A DNA stretch of 64,000 bases from Toxorhynchites rutilus septentrionalis (taxonomy: Eukaryota > Arthropoda > Insecta > Diptera > Culicidae). The stretch covers positions 316,112,287-316,176,286 of the forward strand of contig NC_073745.1 in NCBI RefSeq assembly GCF_029784135.1, in the 5' to 3' direction. The number at the start of each line of letters is the position of its first letter. Position 1 is the stretch's first letter. The notes under the pieces are model-generated. The model saw only the letters and a list, made by a program, of their open reading frames with translations. It was not told the DNA's origin and made no database searches. The position numbers were made by a program, and so were the translations under genes. Positions 32,160-44,526 of the stretch are shown here, piece by piece.

Positions 32160-34125
32160 AGATAGATTAGTGTTGGCGCACCGAAGTAGATGAAATTTCC
32201 GCTTTTATTACAAGATTACACAGATTTAAAAATTATAAAATTTCTGTTGGAAACAAGAAAGTTCAATAAACAATATGTTCTTGATAAATATAATGCTTCG
32301 TAACTCGCGTTTACTATTTCCACTCGATCAGGATACAGTTGTAAACCTGACGAATGTTTTATAGGGGTGCCAACGACGTTGAAGAATTGGATTTAGGTTA
32401 TATCACTTCAGTTAATCCCCTAGATTAAGCTACTAGATTTGTAATGATTTTAAATTAGATATAATTTCCGATGGAGTTAGGCAAATAATTACCTTCTTGA
32501 TAAATCTAACTATTAAGCGCAATTATATTTAAGTAGCACTAGGATTTTAGCTTTGACGTCGTACTGAAAGTTTAGTTAGATAAGTTTTCATTAAATAATA
32601 ATTCACTAGTTTAAGTGTAGTTTTTTTACCGTTTTGAGTAAACTATTAGTGAACTGTACTTTCCAATAGTTATAAAAATGAATTTTGGAGTTAAACAATT
32701 CTTTTGGCCTTCCTTCTATTCCACTTTTATTTCAACACTGACCTTTGTCCTTCTCAAAACTATTTTTTTCTTTTCTTCGATATTTTCACCTTTCTCATCT
32801 TAATCATTCTTATAATCTATACATATTGACCACTGCTGACCAGGGTGTAATATTCCTGTCGAGGTATGGCTTCTCCGTACATTTGTTTGTATGGAATAGT
32901 GCTGTCAGTCAGATAGAGGCGCGTACTGATAACATTTAGGAAATGCCTCAATCGGTTGATAAAGGTAATCTGGAAAACCGAAAAAAAAATTCGATGCCAA
33001 ATGAAAATGCATGAAACGTCGAGATCTGGTGTTATCGCGAAAAAAAAGTTGGGCGAAAATCGACATTTTGGGACTTTAAGTCATTTAGCTTCGAGAAAAA
33101 AAAAATGCGATTTTCCTAATCTCACTCCACCAGTGTTTACAACCGAGTGATATCAGATAGAAGATGCCGAAGTGGATTGAAATATGATGAAAGCCGCCCT
33201 CTGTTACTCTGGACGAAAAAGCTCCTGTGTTCTGTATGGATGAAATAAAGAAAAAAAAACACCAATCAAATATAAGATAATTATCATTATCGAGCACAAT
33301 TATCAATTTTTCTCACAACAAAAAAACATGATACTTTATTAAAAAGAAAACATATTTGAAATGAAAAATGGAAATTTTTTTATAATTTTTACTTTCTGAG
33401 TGTTTATTCAACTCATTTCAATTTTCGCTTCAAACCCAACGGAACACGATGCTATATGCCTCAATGCGAATTTCAATTGGACTAACAGCACATAATACGA
33501 TATGTAAACCATATGGGAAATCACTTTTTCGAATATTTCTCCACTCTTCCAATTTTTCTAGCCGCATGAACTTTCCATTTCCACTTTCCATTCACCTTAC
33601 TTGCAATATAAAAATGCCCCCGACGCTTGGTTGGGGAAAAGGTAATTCATTATTTTCTCGGTGGTTGGCTTCAGTGATCCATATCTTGCATAATATCGAT
33701 CATACAATTTCAAATTTAGGCTCGTTGTAAAGGTGACATTTTAAAACAAAGAAAAAAATTTTTGCGCGTTTTCTGCCATACGCGCTAGAGAAAGACAGAC
33801 AGCTGTGTGTGGTTTCGTTCTCCTCTTTGTGGGCGTTGATCGTGCTAAGTGTGTTTTCGTTTGTTTACGATAAAGGTCGCGGAACAGAGTTTTCTTCGAG
33901 AGCGAATGTTTCCCCCAGGCGCGGCCAATTGAGTCGTATTAGGCGAAACCGTCCTAGTCGGTGTACGAGAATTGTTTTAGAAACCACCTCAACTCAACAA
34001 ATCTAATCCCGTATCATCCGTATCATCAGATTTGCAATAAAAAAAAATGGAATTTTTGTTAACAATTTTCATTTCGAAAACGTGTTAATTTCTTCCTAGG
34101 ATATGCTAGTTGCTGCACACCTACA
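32160..34125. other. Spacer with repeat fragments, no gene recognised
   Basis: AT-rich sequence. 33440-33600 resembles the repeat at 3290-3400. Near 33780-34040 a more GC-rich stretch ends with TTTGCAATAAAAAAAAATGG, which looks like a polyadenylated RNA end, so a retroposed 3' end is possible. No frame with known motifs. Confidence 0.4.
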
Positions 34126-34137
34126 TGCTGTCTCGTT

Positions 34138-34825
34138 TTTTTTTTATATTTAAATCGTTTATTTTTACAGGCTCAGTTACATAGGTTTAAAGGAGCCGAA
34201 CTCCTTACTGTATTGTTACTAGTATATATACATTTTTCCTTAATTTTAATGTTAATAATATAGGAAACCGATTACTCGCGGTCGACTCGAGTTTAGAAGG
34301 GTGACATATTTTCTTCAGGAAAAGGAGGGGATATGAAGATATGTTGACAATGATCACACTCACACTCTCAATCACACTCATCATACTCAATTCTTAAACC
34401 TATCTTATATCTAATATGTATTTACATTTCATCTTATTCTTAAGAAGGGATCCGATCTCTCACAAAGGAAAAGGAAAAGGAAAAACTAAGGGTATAAGGA
34501 TAATCACACACGAAGATCGATAGCTTTAAGGTATACATATATTTGGGACATGTAATCAAGGTCTAACCGAGCCAACACGTCTCTCACCGGCACCATGGGC
34601 TGCCTTCCTCGGGCCCGAAGGGTGTCTTCTAAATTTGTTCTGGCGACAAGATACAGTTCGCACGACTAAACAACGTGCTCGATGTCGTGGTAACCTAGGC
34701 CACAAACTCAAAGATTGTTGTCGACAAGGTTAATACGAAAGAGTAGCGCGTCTAACGAACAGTGATTGGACATGAGTCGGGAGAAGGTGCGAATAAAGTC
34801 CCGACTCAAGTCCAGACTTTTGAAG
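34138..34825 (-). mobile_element. 5'-truncated LINE (I-clade-like)
   Basis: A 12-bp duplication TGCTGTCTCGTT flanks it (34126-34137 and 34826-34837), with the poly(A) side at the left. On the minus strand the 5' part encodes a CGLGYHDIEHVV-SC cysteine-histidine motif, interrupted by one TAG, then LARTNLEDTLRARGRQP, PVRDVLARLDLDYM and QIYVYLKAIDLRV. This is the usual C-terminal tail after RNase H/RT of I/Loner-type LINEs. The 3' UTR (34138-34310) is shared with 9140-9307. Confidence 0.85.
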
Positions 34826-34879
34826 TGCTGTCTCGTTGTTGTGAATCATATCCAGTTACTCTGGTATGCTATTAAGCTC

Positions 34880-35624
34880 ATACCATAACAATACTATAGG
34901 AAAGTCATGACAGAGTAATTTTGGTGTAAGATCGAGCATACCTGTTAAACTGAAGACCATAACAATACTGTAGGAAAGTAATGACAATGGAAATGATTGT
35001 GTACGCCCAAAATTGATTTTTACCTCATGTTTAGTCATCCCAATTTATGACATTAAATGAGACATAACATAACAGAAAATGTCATGACTCACAAATAGTG
35101 GTAAGCATTTATATAATATACATGGTACAGCAATATAAGATTAATACGAGCGAGCGAAACAAAAGACAAATAAGCTTTCCGCATGTTTTGCTACATACAC
35201 GGCCCAGACCGAGATAGATATTGTTCTCCTTCATGGGCTGCTTTTTTACTCTTAGAAAACACCTCCCAACTTTATTTTATAATCAGGTGAAATACTATCA
35301 CGTATTTGCTGAACAACTTCTTAGGCACCATTAGCCATGTGGATAGCGTGATCGTGTAAATTATCTTTGCATTCCAGTCGGCCTAGGTTCGATCCCCATT
35401 GACGTCTTATGGACTTTTTTTCCTGACACAATCCCAAATGAAATGAGAAAAGAAAACAGAAAGACATTTATGCACGCATACATACAAACCATTTTTAAGC
35501 TTTCAAAATAGCTCATTATTTGCGCATTTGACTCTTATGCACAGGAAATGGCATCTTTTCTGCCAAAGATGAAATGTTTTCTGCCAACACTAGTTTGGTG
35601 GTAGAGTTGAACAATAATAATAAA
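34880..35624 (+). repeat. Repeat with tRNA-like Pol III boxes, copy 1
   Basis: Box A-like TAGCCATGTGG (35332-35342) and box B GGTTCGATCCC (35386-35396) are spaced about 44 bp apart, with a 3' end AACAATAATAATAAAG. This is a tRNA-derived SINE plan. The similarity with the copy at 38890-39510 extends upstream through AGCGAGCGAAAC and CACGGCCCAGAC, so the repeat unit is larger than the tRNA head. Not a functional tRNA. Confidence 0.65.
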
Positions 35625-36573
35625 GTGGATTGAAGTGAATCTCGAATGAAGATCATTACTGCTAGTGTCAAAACGGATGATCGTGTAAGGGCCGCTTAAC
35701 AATCTCACTATGCCTCACTTCTCGGCACACGGCATTTTTCCTAATATCACACGATGAACGAGATTTTAAGATCAACAGATTTGATTGAACAGCTTGGCTG
35801 CAGATGAAAATTTTTTTAAAATTTTAGTATGCAATTTAAGTTTAGAAATACTATTTATAAGCCTCACCAAACGCATAAATGATTCGTCGGCTTGCACATT
35901 TTCTTACAGCAAATGTACTATTTTTAGTAAATAAATGTAAATTTAAAGTAAGTAAGCAAATTATATATTTTGTACAATATAAATGAGTATTTTTTTCATA
36001 CTAATTAAGCATATTTTTATCTGCAACGCGTTGGAACAGATTTTTTGAAGAAAAAGTACAGATGAAAATGATTTTTACCCCTTCCGGTACAGATGAAAAT
36101 GTGGCAACACTGCTCTCAACGGATAAACTTACCTTCAACAAACTATTGATTGAGTCATTTCTGAGGAGATGTTTATGAGCTATTGATTTGATTTATTGTG
36201 CTGCATATCTCTTGATATTGATGGAAATATTAAACGTGAAAGGTCCGTATAAAGTTAGCACAAAAGTTTGCACCCTAAAGAACCGCATCGAAAAGAGTTC
36301 ACTAATCATGCATAATTGTAATGTGATTTGCTTACATGCAAAATTCCAAAGTAAAACATTCAATATGAACAATTTCAGCGAATTGTACCACCATACTCAA
36401 GACACCATGATCAACAAAAATCAAACTCGCTTGAAAACATTTCTAATTCACCCCGAAAAGCAGTATGGGCAACATACAGCTGTCAGATTTGAATAAAAAC
36501 AAAAACAAATTTAAAACATACGCTTTTGTAATCATTTATAACGAATCTTGTGAGTGATACTTAAAACTCTACT
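35625..36573. other. Upstream region of the zinc-finger gene
   Basis: At 36050-36115, ACAGATGAAAATG words and GTGGCAACACTG mark the end of the CAGTGTTxCCA repeat also seen at 41278. The frame at 36188-36496 has no motif. The last about 100 bp before the ATG at 36574 probably hold the promoter and 5' UTR; no TATA box is obvious. Confidence 0.45.
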
Positions 36574-38558
36574 ATGGAACACAAATCTTCAGATTCTGAG
36601 CGGGATCGGATATATTTGCAATACGCAGAATTGGTCAAAGAGTTTATAGCTGAACCAGAAGGAAAGGTACTACATTTAGACATGCAGCATTTCCCTCACT
36701 GATTTTACTTTCGTTGAAAACAGGACACTGAAATACTCTTCGATATATGTGCCGAATGCGTTCCTAGATTGAGAAATTATTCAATTTCAAAGAAGCAGCG
36801 TCCGCTTGTTTTGAGATTTGCTGTAAGCCTTATAATTGCAAAACACAATCGAGACATTCGGCCTCTCGTTGATTTGGTGATAGATGATGCTGAGCCACTG
36901 CAAAAATGTTTGAAAACACTCATCGAAAAGATCGTTACATTGGAACGGTTGTTTGAAGAAGGTAAAGATCACTCTACAAACCTTGATGATACTCGAAATG
37001 ACAGTGAGCATGAAGAAACATCAAAGCTTGAAGATATATCTGAGGTTAATTCAAATTTGGAGACTCCAGAGGCCAGTTCCTATAGGAGGAAGAAGGACAG
37101 TAAATACATCTTTAAAAATGGTGTAAAATACAAACCGTGTATTCTTGTTGGATGTAACGTGGATTACGAAGTGGGAAACCGCACAGCTTATCTGGAACAC
37201 GAAAAAGTATTTCATCGGTATGCCTGTAAACTATGTGGTCGAGTTCTGGCTTCTAGGACATCATTTCGTAACCACATACTTCTTCATGACGGGGAAAAGG
37301 CTAAAGTGAAGTGTGAATTTTGTGATCGTACATTCACTACCAAAGGCAGTATGATGGTTCACGTTCGAGACGTGCATGATAACAGTGGGGTTCATTTCGA
37401 TTGTCAATATTGTGGCAGTGGATTTACGGAGTAAGTGCAATTTATATGAATCATAGTTCGTCACGGAAAAATGTTCGTTCTTTTAGGCAGAAAGAATTGT
37501 TTGCTCACTTGCATGAACACACGGAATGTAAATTTTGTGATGAGAAGTTTCACGACCTCCCAAACTGGATAAATCACAATCGCCGTAAACATGCAAATAT
37601 GTTGTACACGTGTGATCAATGCGATCACATATCTCTTAGTCTTAAGCTTTTGGATCGCCATAAACGTATGAAACACTATAAAGACAAGCCCGATCGAACT
37701 GAGCATCGTTTTACAATGTATAGTATCAACGATGCATTCTTTCATCAATGTCCGCAATGTACATCGCAATTCACTACAGCAGACTTTCTGCATCAACACA
37801 ACGAAGAAGTCCACAATCACCCTCAGAGCGGAAAACAGAAACAACTCACAGTTACTCGAAGATCGAGAGAAGAAAGAGAGAAGTTTACCCTCCGATATAG
37901 TTGTGATGTTTGTGGTAAGATGTATCGATTCAAGAACTCGTTGTGGTCCCATAAACACAAGGAACACAATATGCCAAAACAAATGTCCATATGTGACGTA
38001 TGTGGTCTAAATTTCAAACATCAATCCTATTTAAAGGCGCATATAGCAAAAAAGCATGCAACTGAACTACCATTCCAGTGCAAGAGTTGCCCGAAAGCAT
38101 ATTCTCAAGCGTTTCTCCTAAAAGAACACGCTAAATCTCACTGCGCGGAGAAAACATACGGATGTCCGCATTGTCATTATCGAGCGAAACAATCGCATGC
38201 CCTGAAAGATCATGTACGCAGGTTGCATACATCTGATCGTCCGTTCAAGTGTTCCAAGTGCGATAAAGGATTTATAAACAGGAATGATCTACGCAAACAT
38301 ATGCCCACTCACAATAAGACAATGCCGTTTCAGTGTGAACATTGTGAACAAATATTCCGACGAAGGATGGATGTTAAGCGGCATTTTGCTAGAGTTCATG
38401 TTGTGTCCAGGAATATCAAAAAGGATACCCGAGCGAGAACAGATGAGGACTCTGATTTGGATAAGAACATGAAACTTCAAGACGATGAGACAGAAATCAT
38501 GCCTGAGGCGACGGAATTCTTGCCCATGAAATCAAATGCTACTATATCTAAAACATGA
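36574..38558 (+). CDS. C2H2 zinc-finger protein, 13 fingers
   Basis: A probable nuclear DNA-binding transcription factor; targets unknown. Three exons: 36574-36666, 36724-37430 and 37487-38558, with introns of 57 and 56 bp (donors GTACTA and GTAAGT, acceptors AACAG and TTTTAG), giving 623 residues. The first exon encodes MEHKSSDSERDRIYLQYAEL, and the splice restores DTEILFDICAECVPRLRN. Residues about 30-110 are a helical N-terminal region with a single CxxC, not a complete ZAD. An acidic linker (about 125-160) follows. Finger 1 is atypical (CILVGC). Typical fingers follow: CKLC, CEFC, CQYC (split by intron 2), CKFC, CDQC, CPQC, CDVC twice, CKSC, CPHC, CSKC and CEHC. TGEKP-like linkers are mostly degenerate. 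The tail is acidic. All fingers keep their ligands, so it looks functional. Confidence 0.92.
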
Positions 38559-38889
38559 GCAATTCATATTTTTGGCAACACTGTATAAATATTTTTTTTA
38601 GAAATATAAATGACAGCTTAGGATAGTTGGTTGCCTTCCTCAAAACGACTTCATTGATTAACTGATGTGAAGGTCGAATAGCGTTATTCAGCCCACTTCC
38701 AATGTGGTTTCCATATCGTAATAGAAGGTTCCCATATTCACAGGCTAAAAAACCTAAGAAGATAACCCCTTCGCGAGGGCAAGCATATATCGGCCTTAGT
38801 GAGACAGCATGGCGAAATATAAAATTACTACGAGAAATCTAGAGAACAAAAGTGGAATGGAATAATCGGAATAATCAGGCTCTAAACCA
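38559..38889. other. 3' flank of the zinc-finger gene
   Basis: It begins with TTGGCAACACTG and AT-rich 3' UTR-like sequence. AAATATAAATG near 38600 is the only polyadenylation-like site. Nothing else recognised. Confidence 0.4.
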
Positions 38890-39510
38890 GCTATACTAAA
38901 CCTGCGGCCCACTACACCCAAAGTTAATTTTTAGCACATGTTATGACATCCCGATTTATTACATTGAATGAGCTGAAAAATAACGGAAAATGTTCTACTC
39001 CCCAATACATGTATATCATTTGTATAATATATATGCTAGAGCCAATATGAGCGAGCGAAACAGGAGGCATATTTAAATTAAAGTATATGAAAGCTTTTCG
39101 TATAGTTTGCTAGACACACGGCCCAGACAGAGAAAGATAGATTCTCGTTCGTGTTCTTCTTTATCCTCCTAGAAAACACATTCCAACTTAATTTTATGAT
39201 GAAGTGTGATATTATCACGATTCTTTATAACAGCACTGGAAGCTATATGGACAGCGTGGTTGTGTGAAATAGCTTTACATTCCAGCCGTCCTTGGTTCGA
39301 TCCCCATTGACGTCGTATGGACTTTTTTTTTAGCACAATCCCAAATGAAATGAGAAAAGAAAACAGAAAAAGATGTCTGCTCGCATACATACAAACCATT
39401 TTTAAGCTTTTAAAACAGCTCATTATTTGCGCATTTGACCCTCCAGTACACGAAATAGCATCATTTCTGCCAAAGATGAAATGTTTTCAGCCAACGCTAG
39501 TTTGGGTGTC
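38890..39510 (+). repeat. Repeat with tRNA-like Pol III boxes, copy 2
   Basis: Direct repeat of 34880-35600: AGCGAGCGAAAC, CACGGCCCAGAC, then AGCTATATGGACAGCG (box A-like), GGTTCGATCCC (box B, 39294-39304), CACAATCCCAAATGAAATGA and TGCCAAAGATGAAATG. It ends by divergence at about 39510. The two copies bracket the zinc-finger gene in the same orientation. Confidence 0.65.
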
Positions 39511-40758
39511 GGCTCTTCCGGTTGGCCCGCCTGACCCGTTAACATTTTGTATTTGTAACAATCACAAAAACTTAATAAATCATTTAGGAAACATGAGATG
39601 AGAATAACGGATCATAACACATTACACACTATACATCTACACATTAGTAAGTTGTCTAGTTATGTGGTTTAATATCTATTAAATACATATAATCCGATCA
39701 TTAGGGCTAATCCTGTCGACATTAGTGAATAAAAATGAAAATATGAATATGAAATCATTACCTTATTTGACATTAGACTACGTCTTTCAGTAATGGTACC
39801 AAATCAGGAAACTGGTCACGGTTTTCTATGAAATAGTTTTACCATTAACATTTATTTTATCTATGAATGAATTTTGATGGTTTGCATTCCAATCGAATCG
39901 GTAATTCTTTTAATTTGTTTGGGAAATTTATACATTCCGTATACGTTCCCTTACCCATAAGAGATTTAAATTAAGGAAAATTGGAAGAATACACATTTTC
40001 CTATCGTATTGTTGTGATGAGTATGTATGAGGGAGGTACAATATCCAAATATCACTGCTAACAAGACAGGCGTAAACTGGTCGCTCGAAATGCAATTGCA
40101 TTTTTCAAATTGGTCTTCTCAAAGCTGGAGGCGAATGAACTGATGAATTTGAAAGCCTCTGTAATTCAAACCATCATCATCATTATCATCATTCAAGTCG
40201 TATCGCTCCAGCTATCAAACAGCAGTCTTTCTCAATGCTGATGTTACACACATAATGGTTTTGCTCGATTCTAAGGAAGAATGAATGATAGATATCGTAT
40301 GCTGCAATTTTGTTCGGTGGGAAAGAGGCGAATGAACTGCAAAGTTTGAAGCCTATCAAAAACAAAGAATGGAATGGAATTGTTCGGTGGGGACACCGCG
40401 TCCATTTGCATGGTGAAGAGCACCTCGGTATTCTTGCATCACATCATATTTGAATCTGTACTGGGACGTAAGTTTAAGATTTCTGAAACTACTGCGTGTT
40501 ACGTTTGGGGTGCAAAGTTTTGAGCGTTAACACCTCTTTATCAATATGTCAACCACTTCATTCGAAAGATAAAATGTGTATGAGTTTACTAATTGACCCA
40601 AAAACTTGTTTAAATATCTCAAAACTGCTTCGAAAACAAACTATTGAAATCGCAAAAATCTATAAATATGAGTATCTGCTTGAAAGTACATCGTAGTCAA
40701 GATTTGTCGATGCATGTCGTTGACTGTTAACGGATGTTCTCTAAATATTGGGCTCGCC

Positions 40759-40801
40759 ATGGCCAAACAGAGATCGTTCGTTAATTGGGCCGGAAAATCA
40801 A
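40759..40801 (+). pseudogene. Possible histone H3 N-terminal remnant
   Basis: ATGGCCAAACAGAGATCG then GTTAATTGGGCCGGAAAATC can be aligned with the usual H3 start (M-A-RTKQTARKSTGGKA coding sequence) if small deletions are allowed. It lies about 95 bp after a TATA-like motif and upstream of a histone hairpin. The match is short and could be chance. Confidence 0.3.
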
Positions 40802-41277
40802 ACAATTATCGACTTTTACTCGTAAACTGGAGTGCAAAACAGAAAAAGCAATACTTCAAATTGAAGATGACATCTATAATTGCTACATAACTGTTTTGCA
40901 ACTCAGTTAACGTACGCCCTGTTATAATAAGTCCCTTTGAAGATAGTCCAGTTAGCGAATGACTTCTGTATATGAAGGGGTGACGAACATCTAAAGCGAG
41001 TGTCTTCCGGGCTACGGTAACATGGGCAATTGTATAGCGAAAAATTATATAAATAATAGGAGAATGGCAGCGATTATCATGCGAGGACTTATTGAGATCG
41101 GCATTACTTCGCATCACAAAAATGAAACGAAATGAAATATAAATAATCTTCATGACTCATATTCATAATTATCAATGACTCAATTCCTTCTATGATAGAT
41201 TGAACAGAAGAACCAATACGACTTGATTGTGATAGTCCGAAAATGAACATTTCACCGAAAAAACTGTTGCTCCCAAT

Positions 41278-41687
41278 CAGTGTTACCACATTTTCATCTG
41301 TACCAGAGGGGTTAAAAATCTTTTTCATCTGTATTTTCTTCTTCAAAAAATCTGTACCATCGAAAATATTCGTTATAGAGAAAAATCTGTTTTATTAGCA
41401 TGAAAAAAATACTCTATTTACTACAAACACTACATTTACATTTGCAAATCATTCGTGTGTTTGATGATGCTTGTACATAGTTTTTCGGAAACTAGATTGC
41501 TATATTGCGACACTGTGGCGTAAAAGTCGTCTTGTACCTTAATGTTGCATTGTTCAAATCTAAGAAATTTTACACGCGCAAAAAATCTGTACCAATCTGT
41601 ACTTTTTGACGAAAATCTGTACTCTGTACCGTACAGAATCTGTACCAATAATAACGAAAAAATCTGTACCTTTCCAGATAAACACTG
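41278..41687. mobile_element. MITE-like repeat with CAGTGTT ends
   Basis: The left end is CAGTGTTACCACATTTTC, the right end CCAGATAAACACTG. AATCTGTACC and its variants occur about nine times inside, mainly in the right half. Related pieces are at 1985-2480, 36050-36115 and within the B arms (CAGTGTTGGCAAATGTACAG). No target duplication was found. Confidence 0.55.
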
Positions 41688-42134
41688 TTTCTGGTGCCTT
41701 AGAAAAAGACTAATAATATGAATAATACAATGGAAAGAAATCACAATACCATACTGTCGTTCAACGCATAGTTGTCCCATGTTCCAAAATCAGCAACTGA
41801 GAAAAACTCAATCAAAGTTTTCTAGCATATTTGTCTACCAAAAGCTTTAAGTAGTTCAGTTTGGCAATATACCGGGTTTTTTTTATAAGCAGTAAGTTAT
41901 TGTCTAACGAAATATAAAATGTTCCTTTAATAGAATCAATCCAGCTTGATGACGGGTTTAAAAACTCATGGTGAGACATTTTTCCCTAGAATATCAATAT
42001 AAGACAATTGAATTTGATGTTTCTTTCTGAAATAATGGGAGCAAACTTTTTTTTTTGTGTTTTTCCGAAAGATTATGCATAAAACTATCGTTTTATTAAG
42101 AAGAGAGTAACGGTTATGAGTATATATAATAAAC

Positions 42135-42150
42135 GGCCCTTTTCAGGGCA
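42135..42150 (+). other. Histone mRNA 3' stem-loop
   Basis: GGCCCTTTTCAGGGCA keeps five of six stem pairs and the TTTTC loop. It is preceded by AATAAAC and followed by the ACTGTTTGGAGTTTCAAAAG tail. It marks the end of a lost histone gene inside R3. Confidence 0.7.
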
Positions 42151-42285
42151 ACTGTTTGGAGTTTCAAAAGAGTTAAACTAACAGATTTCTGAACAATGAA
42201 AATAATTACATTTAAAAAAACAACTGTTCTAAACAATCAGAGTCCTACGTCAAAGTACCGTCCGTGCCAATAGGCTTAGACACTT

Positions 42286-43840
42286 TGTTGTTGTTGTACT
42301 TACTATAAGTGTTTGATCCAATACACAACGTTGAACGTAGTAAAAGGTTCAGTGTTACACGCTCCTGGAAACTCTTAGTTCTTTCCTGCAATTTCGCTGG
42401 TTACTGCTTACTTGCTTCGCACTCTACCGCCGATGCCGATAAATAGAAAGAGGAAAACATCCCCGAATCGTTGCCCGTAAAAATCCCGTCCGTTGAAGTC
42501 CCCCGACAGACGGCAGACAATTACATCAGCATTTTTGAAAGGAATCTTAAAGATTCGGCGCAAAAAGTTGGCTTAGAGAAGAAGTTCATTACCAATAAAT
42601 GCTTATTTTATGATTATGTACTGTATTTTGTTAGAACACTTCGAATATCCATCTGCCTTAGATTCAACCACAATCAAGAAAGTTTGAAAATATCACAGGT
42701 GCGTACTTTATTTTGTCCAGTACTGTATATACCAGATATAAGACACAGACATGCTACCGATAATGGTGCTTAGCTAAGTAAAATATATGTGTTTTTGCGC
42801 GTGGGATTATCGAAACATATCCTTCTCATATTGTTCTTTTATCCATGTCATGGAGGCTCAATTTTTAAGGCTGCCCTACGATATTGCATCTGTTGCACTG
42901 TCGAGTCCTTTGGTGGTCATTTTCCTGCGACAATATATAGAGCAGGGGTGGCCAAAGGGTTGTCCGCGATATAGGGGAACCGCGGGTAATACGGACAGTG
43001 GGGGTAATATGGACAGGTGGTTGATTCTATATTTACATTTTGAATTTCCGATTTCTGTTAATGAGAACACTTTCTACATGTTATTCTATAATATTTAAGC
43101 CACCCTATGGCAATGAAAACTGATTAGAAATGGAAGAGGGAAACAAAAACAGAAAATCACACATGATTCCGCGTGAGGATGTACTTTTAGCTGCTTCGAT
43201 ATTGAGTATTTTGAGTGGTTTAATATCAAAATTCAATTCGCTGATGGTTTCGGTTTGTGAGTTAACAGAGAAGCGATATTAGGTATGTACGGAAAAGTAA
43301 ATAAATTTTTGAGTGGAAAATTTAAATTATTGAAATAATTGTACTGGTGGGGTAAAACGGACAGTTACCAGTAGGAGTGAGATGGACTGTGAAAAGTCTG
43401 TTTAATCTGTTCCCAAGATATGCCCTGCGTCTATAAATGGAAATCAAATCGTCAAATGTGGACTGTTTAGAAGCTGACTGGAACCAAAAGCAAAATAGTT
43501 GATTCCATTCAGTTGTGAGTTACAGGGTGTGATAGTTTTTTACTTTTTTTTTAAGCTGGTTCTTTCGACACAGCTTGGGTCGTCTGTTTAGAGATCTCTG
43601 GGGAAACTTCAAACAATAACTCGCGACGGGAATACAGAACAATGGTGGACACAAAATGACGGACTATTTGGTGGAAAAGCACGTTACATAGTCACTTTTA
43701 ACGGATGGCGGAAAACAAGATTTACACTGGAAAACCTAACACAAAAATAATGAAATCCGCAGTTTGGACGGCCACACAATAAATAAACTTATTATATAAA
43801 TTCTGTCCATGTACTGTTTTTTTTATTATAATTTTTTTTT
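42286..43840. other. Spacer, no gene recognised
   Basis: A short frame near 42471 (KIPSVEVPRQTADNYISIFE) has no recognised homology. GGGTAATACGGACAG, GGGTAATATGGACAG and GGGTAAAACGGACAG recur near 42985, 43004 and 43351, suggesting a decayed short repeat. Confidence 0.4.
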
Positions 43841-43849
43841 TGTTTCAAT

Positions 43850-44526
43850 TTGGCTCGAGCTCACCTGTTCGTTGCGGCCGTTCGTTGCGTTGGTGCACTT
43901 CCGGGATCTTCTGGGCTGGAACTGATGACGGGAACGGGGCGGCTTCGGCTGGACAGGATACTGGATGACGGTCACAAGACGGGAACAAACTTCTCACGTG
44001 GCACGGCCGTATATAATGTCCGCCGGCGACACTGGTTAGCCAGAGGGTCGAGTTGGCTAAATTGCTCGCACTCACTGTCTCGCGAACGCACACGGTAAAT
44101 ACCGTGGAACCGGGAACCGGAAACAGTTGAATTTCTCTGTGAACTAGTCTTTTTACGTGGCTAGTTCACACACGGAGGACTTAAACCCTTTTAAATTTAG
44201 GGATAACTTTTAGTTAATTTTCGCAGTAATAGCAACTGCGTCCGTCCGTGACCAGATCTTCGCGAAGACTCCCCGATTCTGTCTCATTTTCTCCTCTCAA
44301 CGCTTTTTTTTCTTTTCAAATTCTTTGCTCGCTTTTTTCAATTCTTTCAAACTATTCAAGCTTTTGACCTTATTCAGGTTCCCAGGTACTTTTCCATTAA
44401 GTCCTTTCGCTGCGACGACGAGACACACGATGATTACTCCGACAAACAAACACACCTAAATCTATTTGTTTTGGTTGGTGTCACTACTAATAACTAAACA
44501 TTTCCACCAAATCCCATATTGTAACA
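43850..44526 (-). repeat. GC-rich island, possibly an LTR
   Basis: This is the most GC-rich stretch in its neighbourhood. On the minus strand it starts TGTTACAATATGGG (from 44526), has GGCGGACATTATATACGG as a TATA-like box, and continues past 43850 to AATAAGTTTATTTATTGTG (about 43780), resembling a polyadenylation site. This is the layout of a retroelement LTR (U3-R-U5). No second LTR, primer site or matching duplication was found, so it may equally be a non-LTR leader or unique DNA. Confidence 0.35.

Larger units (their letters stand above)
39770..42285 (+). mobile_element. R3 histone-relic repeat
   Basis: Start-like GACATTAGACTACGTCTTTC (39770) and right end AGTCCTACGTCAA.GTACCGTCCGTGCC (42241-42268) follow the R1/R2 end pattern. 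The interior shows GGCGAATGAACTG and TTGAGCGTTAA words shared with R1/R2, a TCTATAAATATGAG TATA-like motif (40660), a possible H3 N-terminal remnant (40759) and a histone-type hairpin at 42135-42150. A CAGTGTT-ended repeat is nested at 41278-41687. The left boundary is uncertain. Confidence 0.5.

Noticed and set aside
31810..32165. Open frames ending in a long IYIYIY tail
   Set aside because: They cross the (TA)n tract and tandem repeats; this is low-complexity translation, not a gene.
36188..36496. A 102-residue frame just upstream of the zinc-finger gene
   Set aside because: No motif, no splice link to exon 1, and composition like the surrounding AT-rich spacer.
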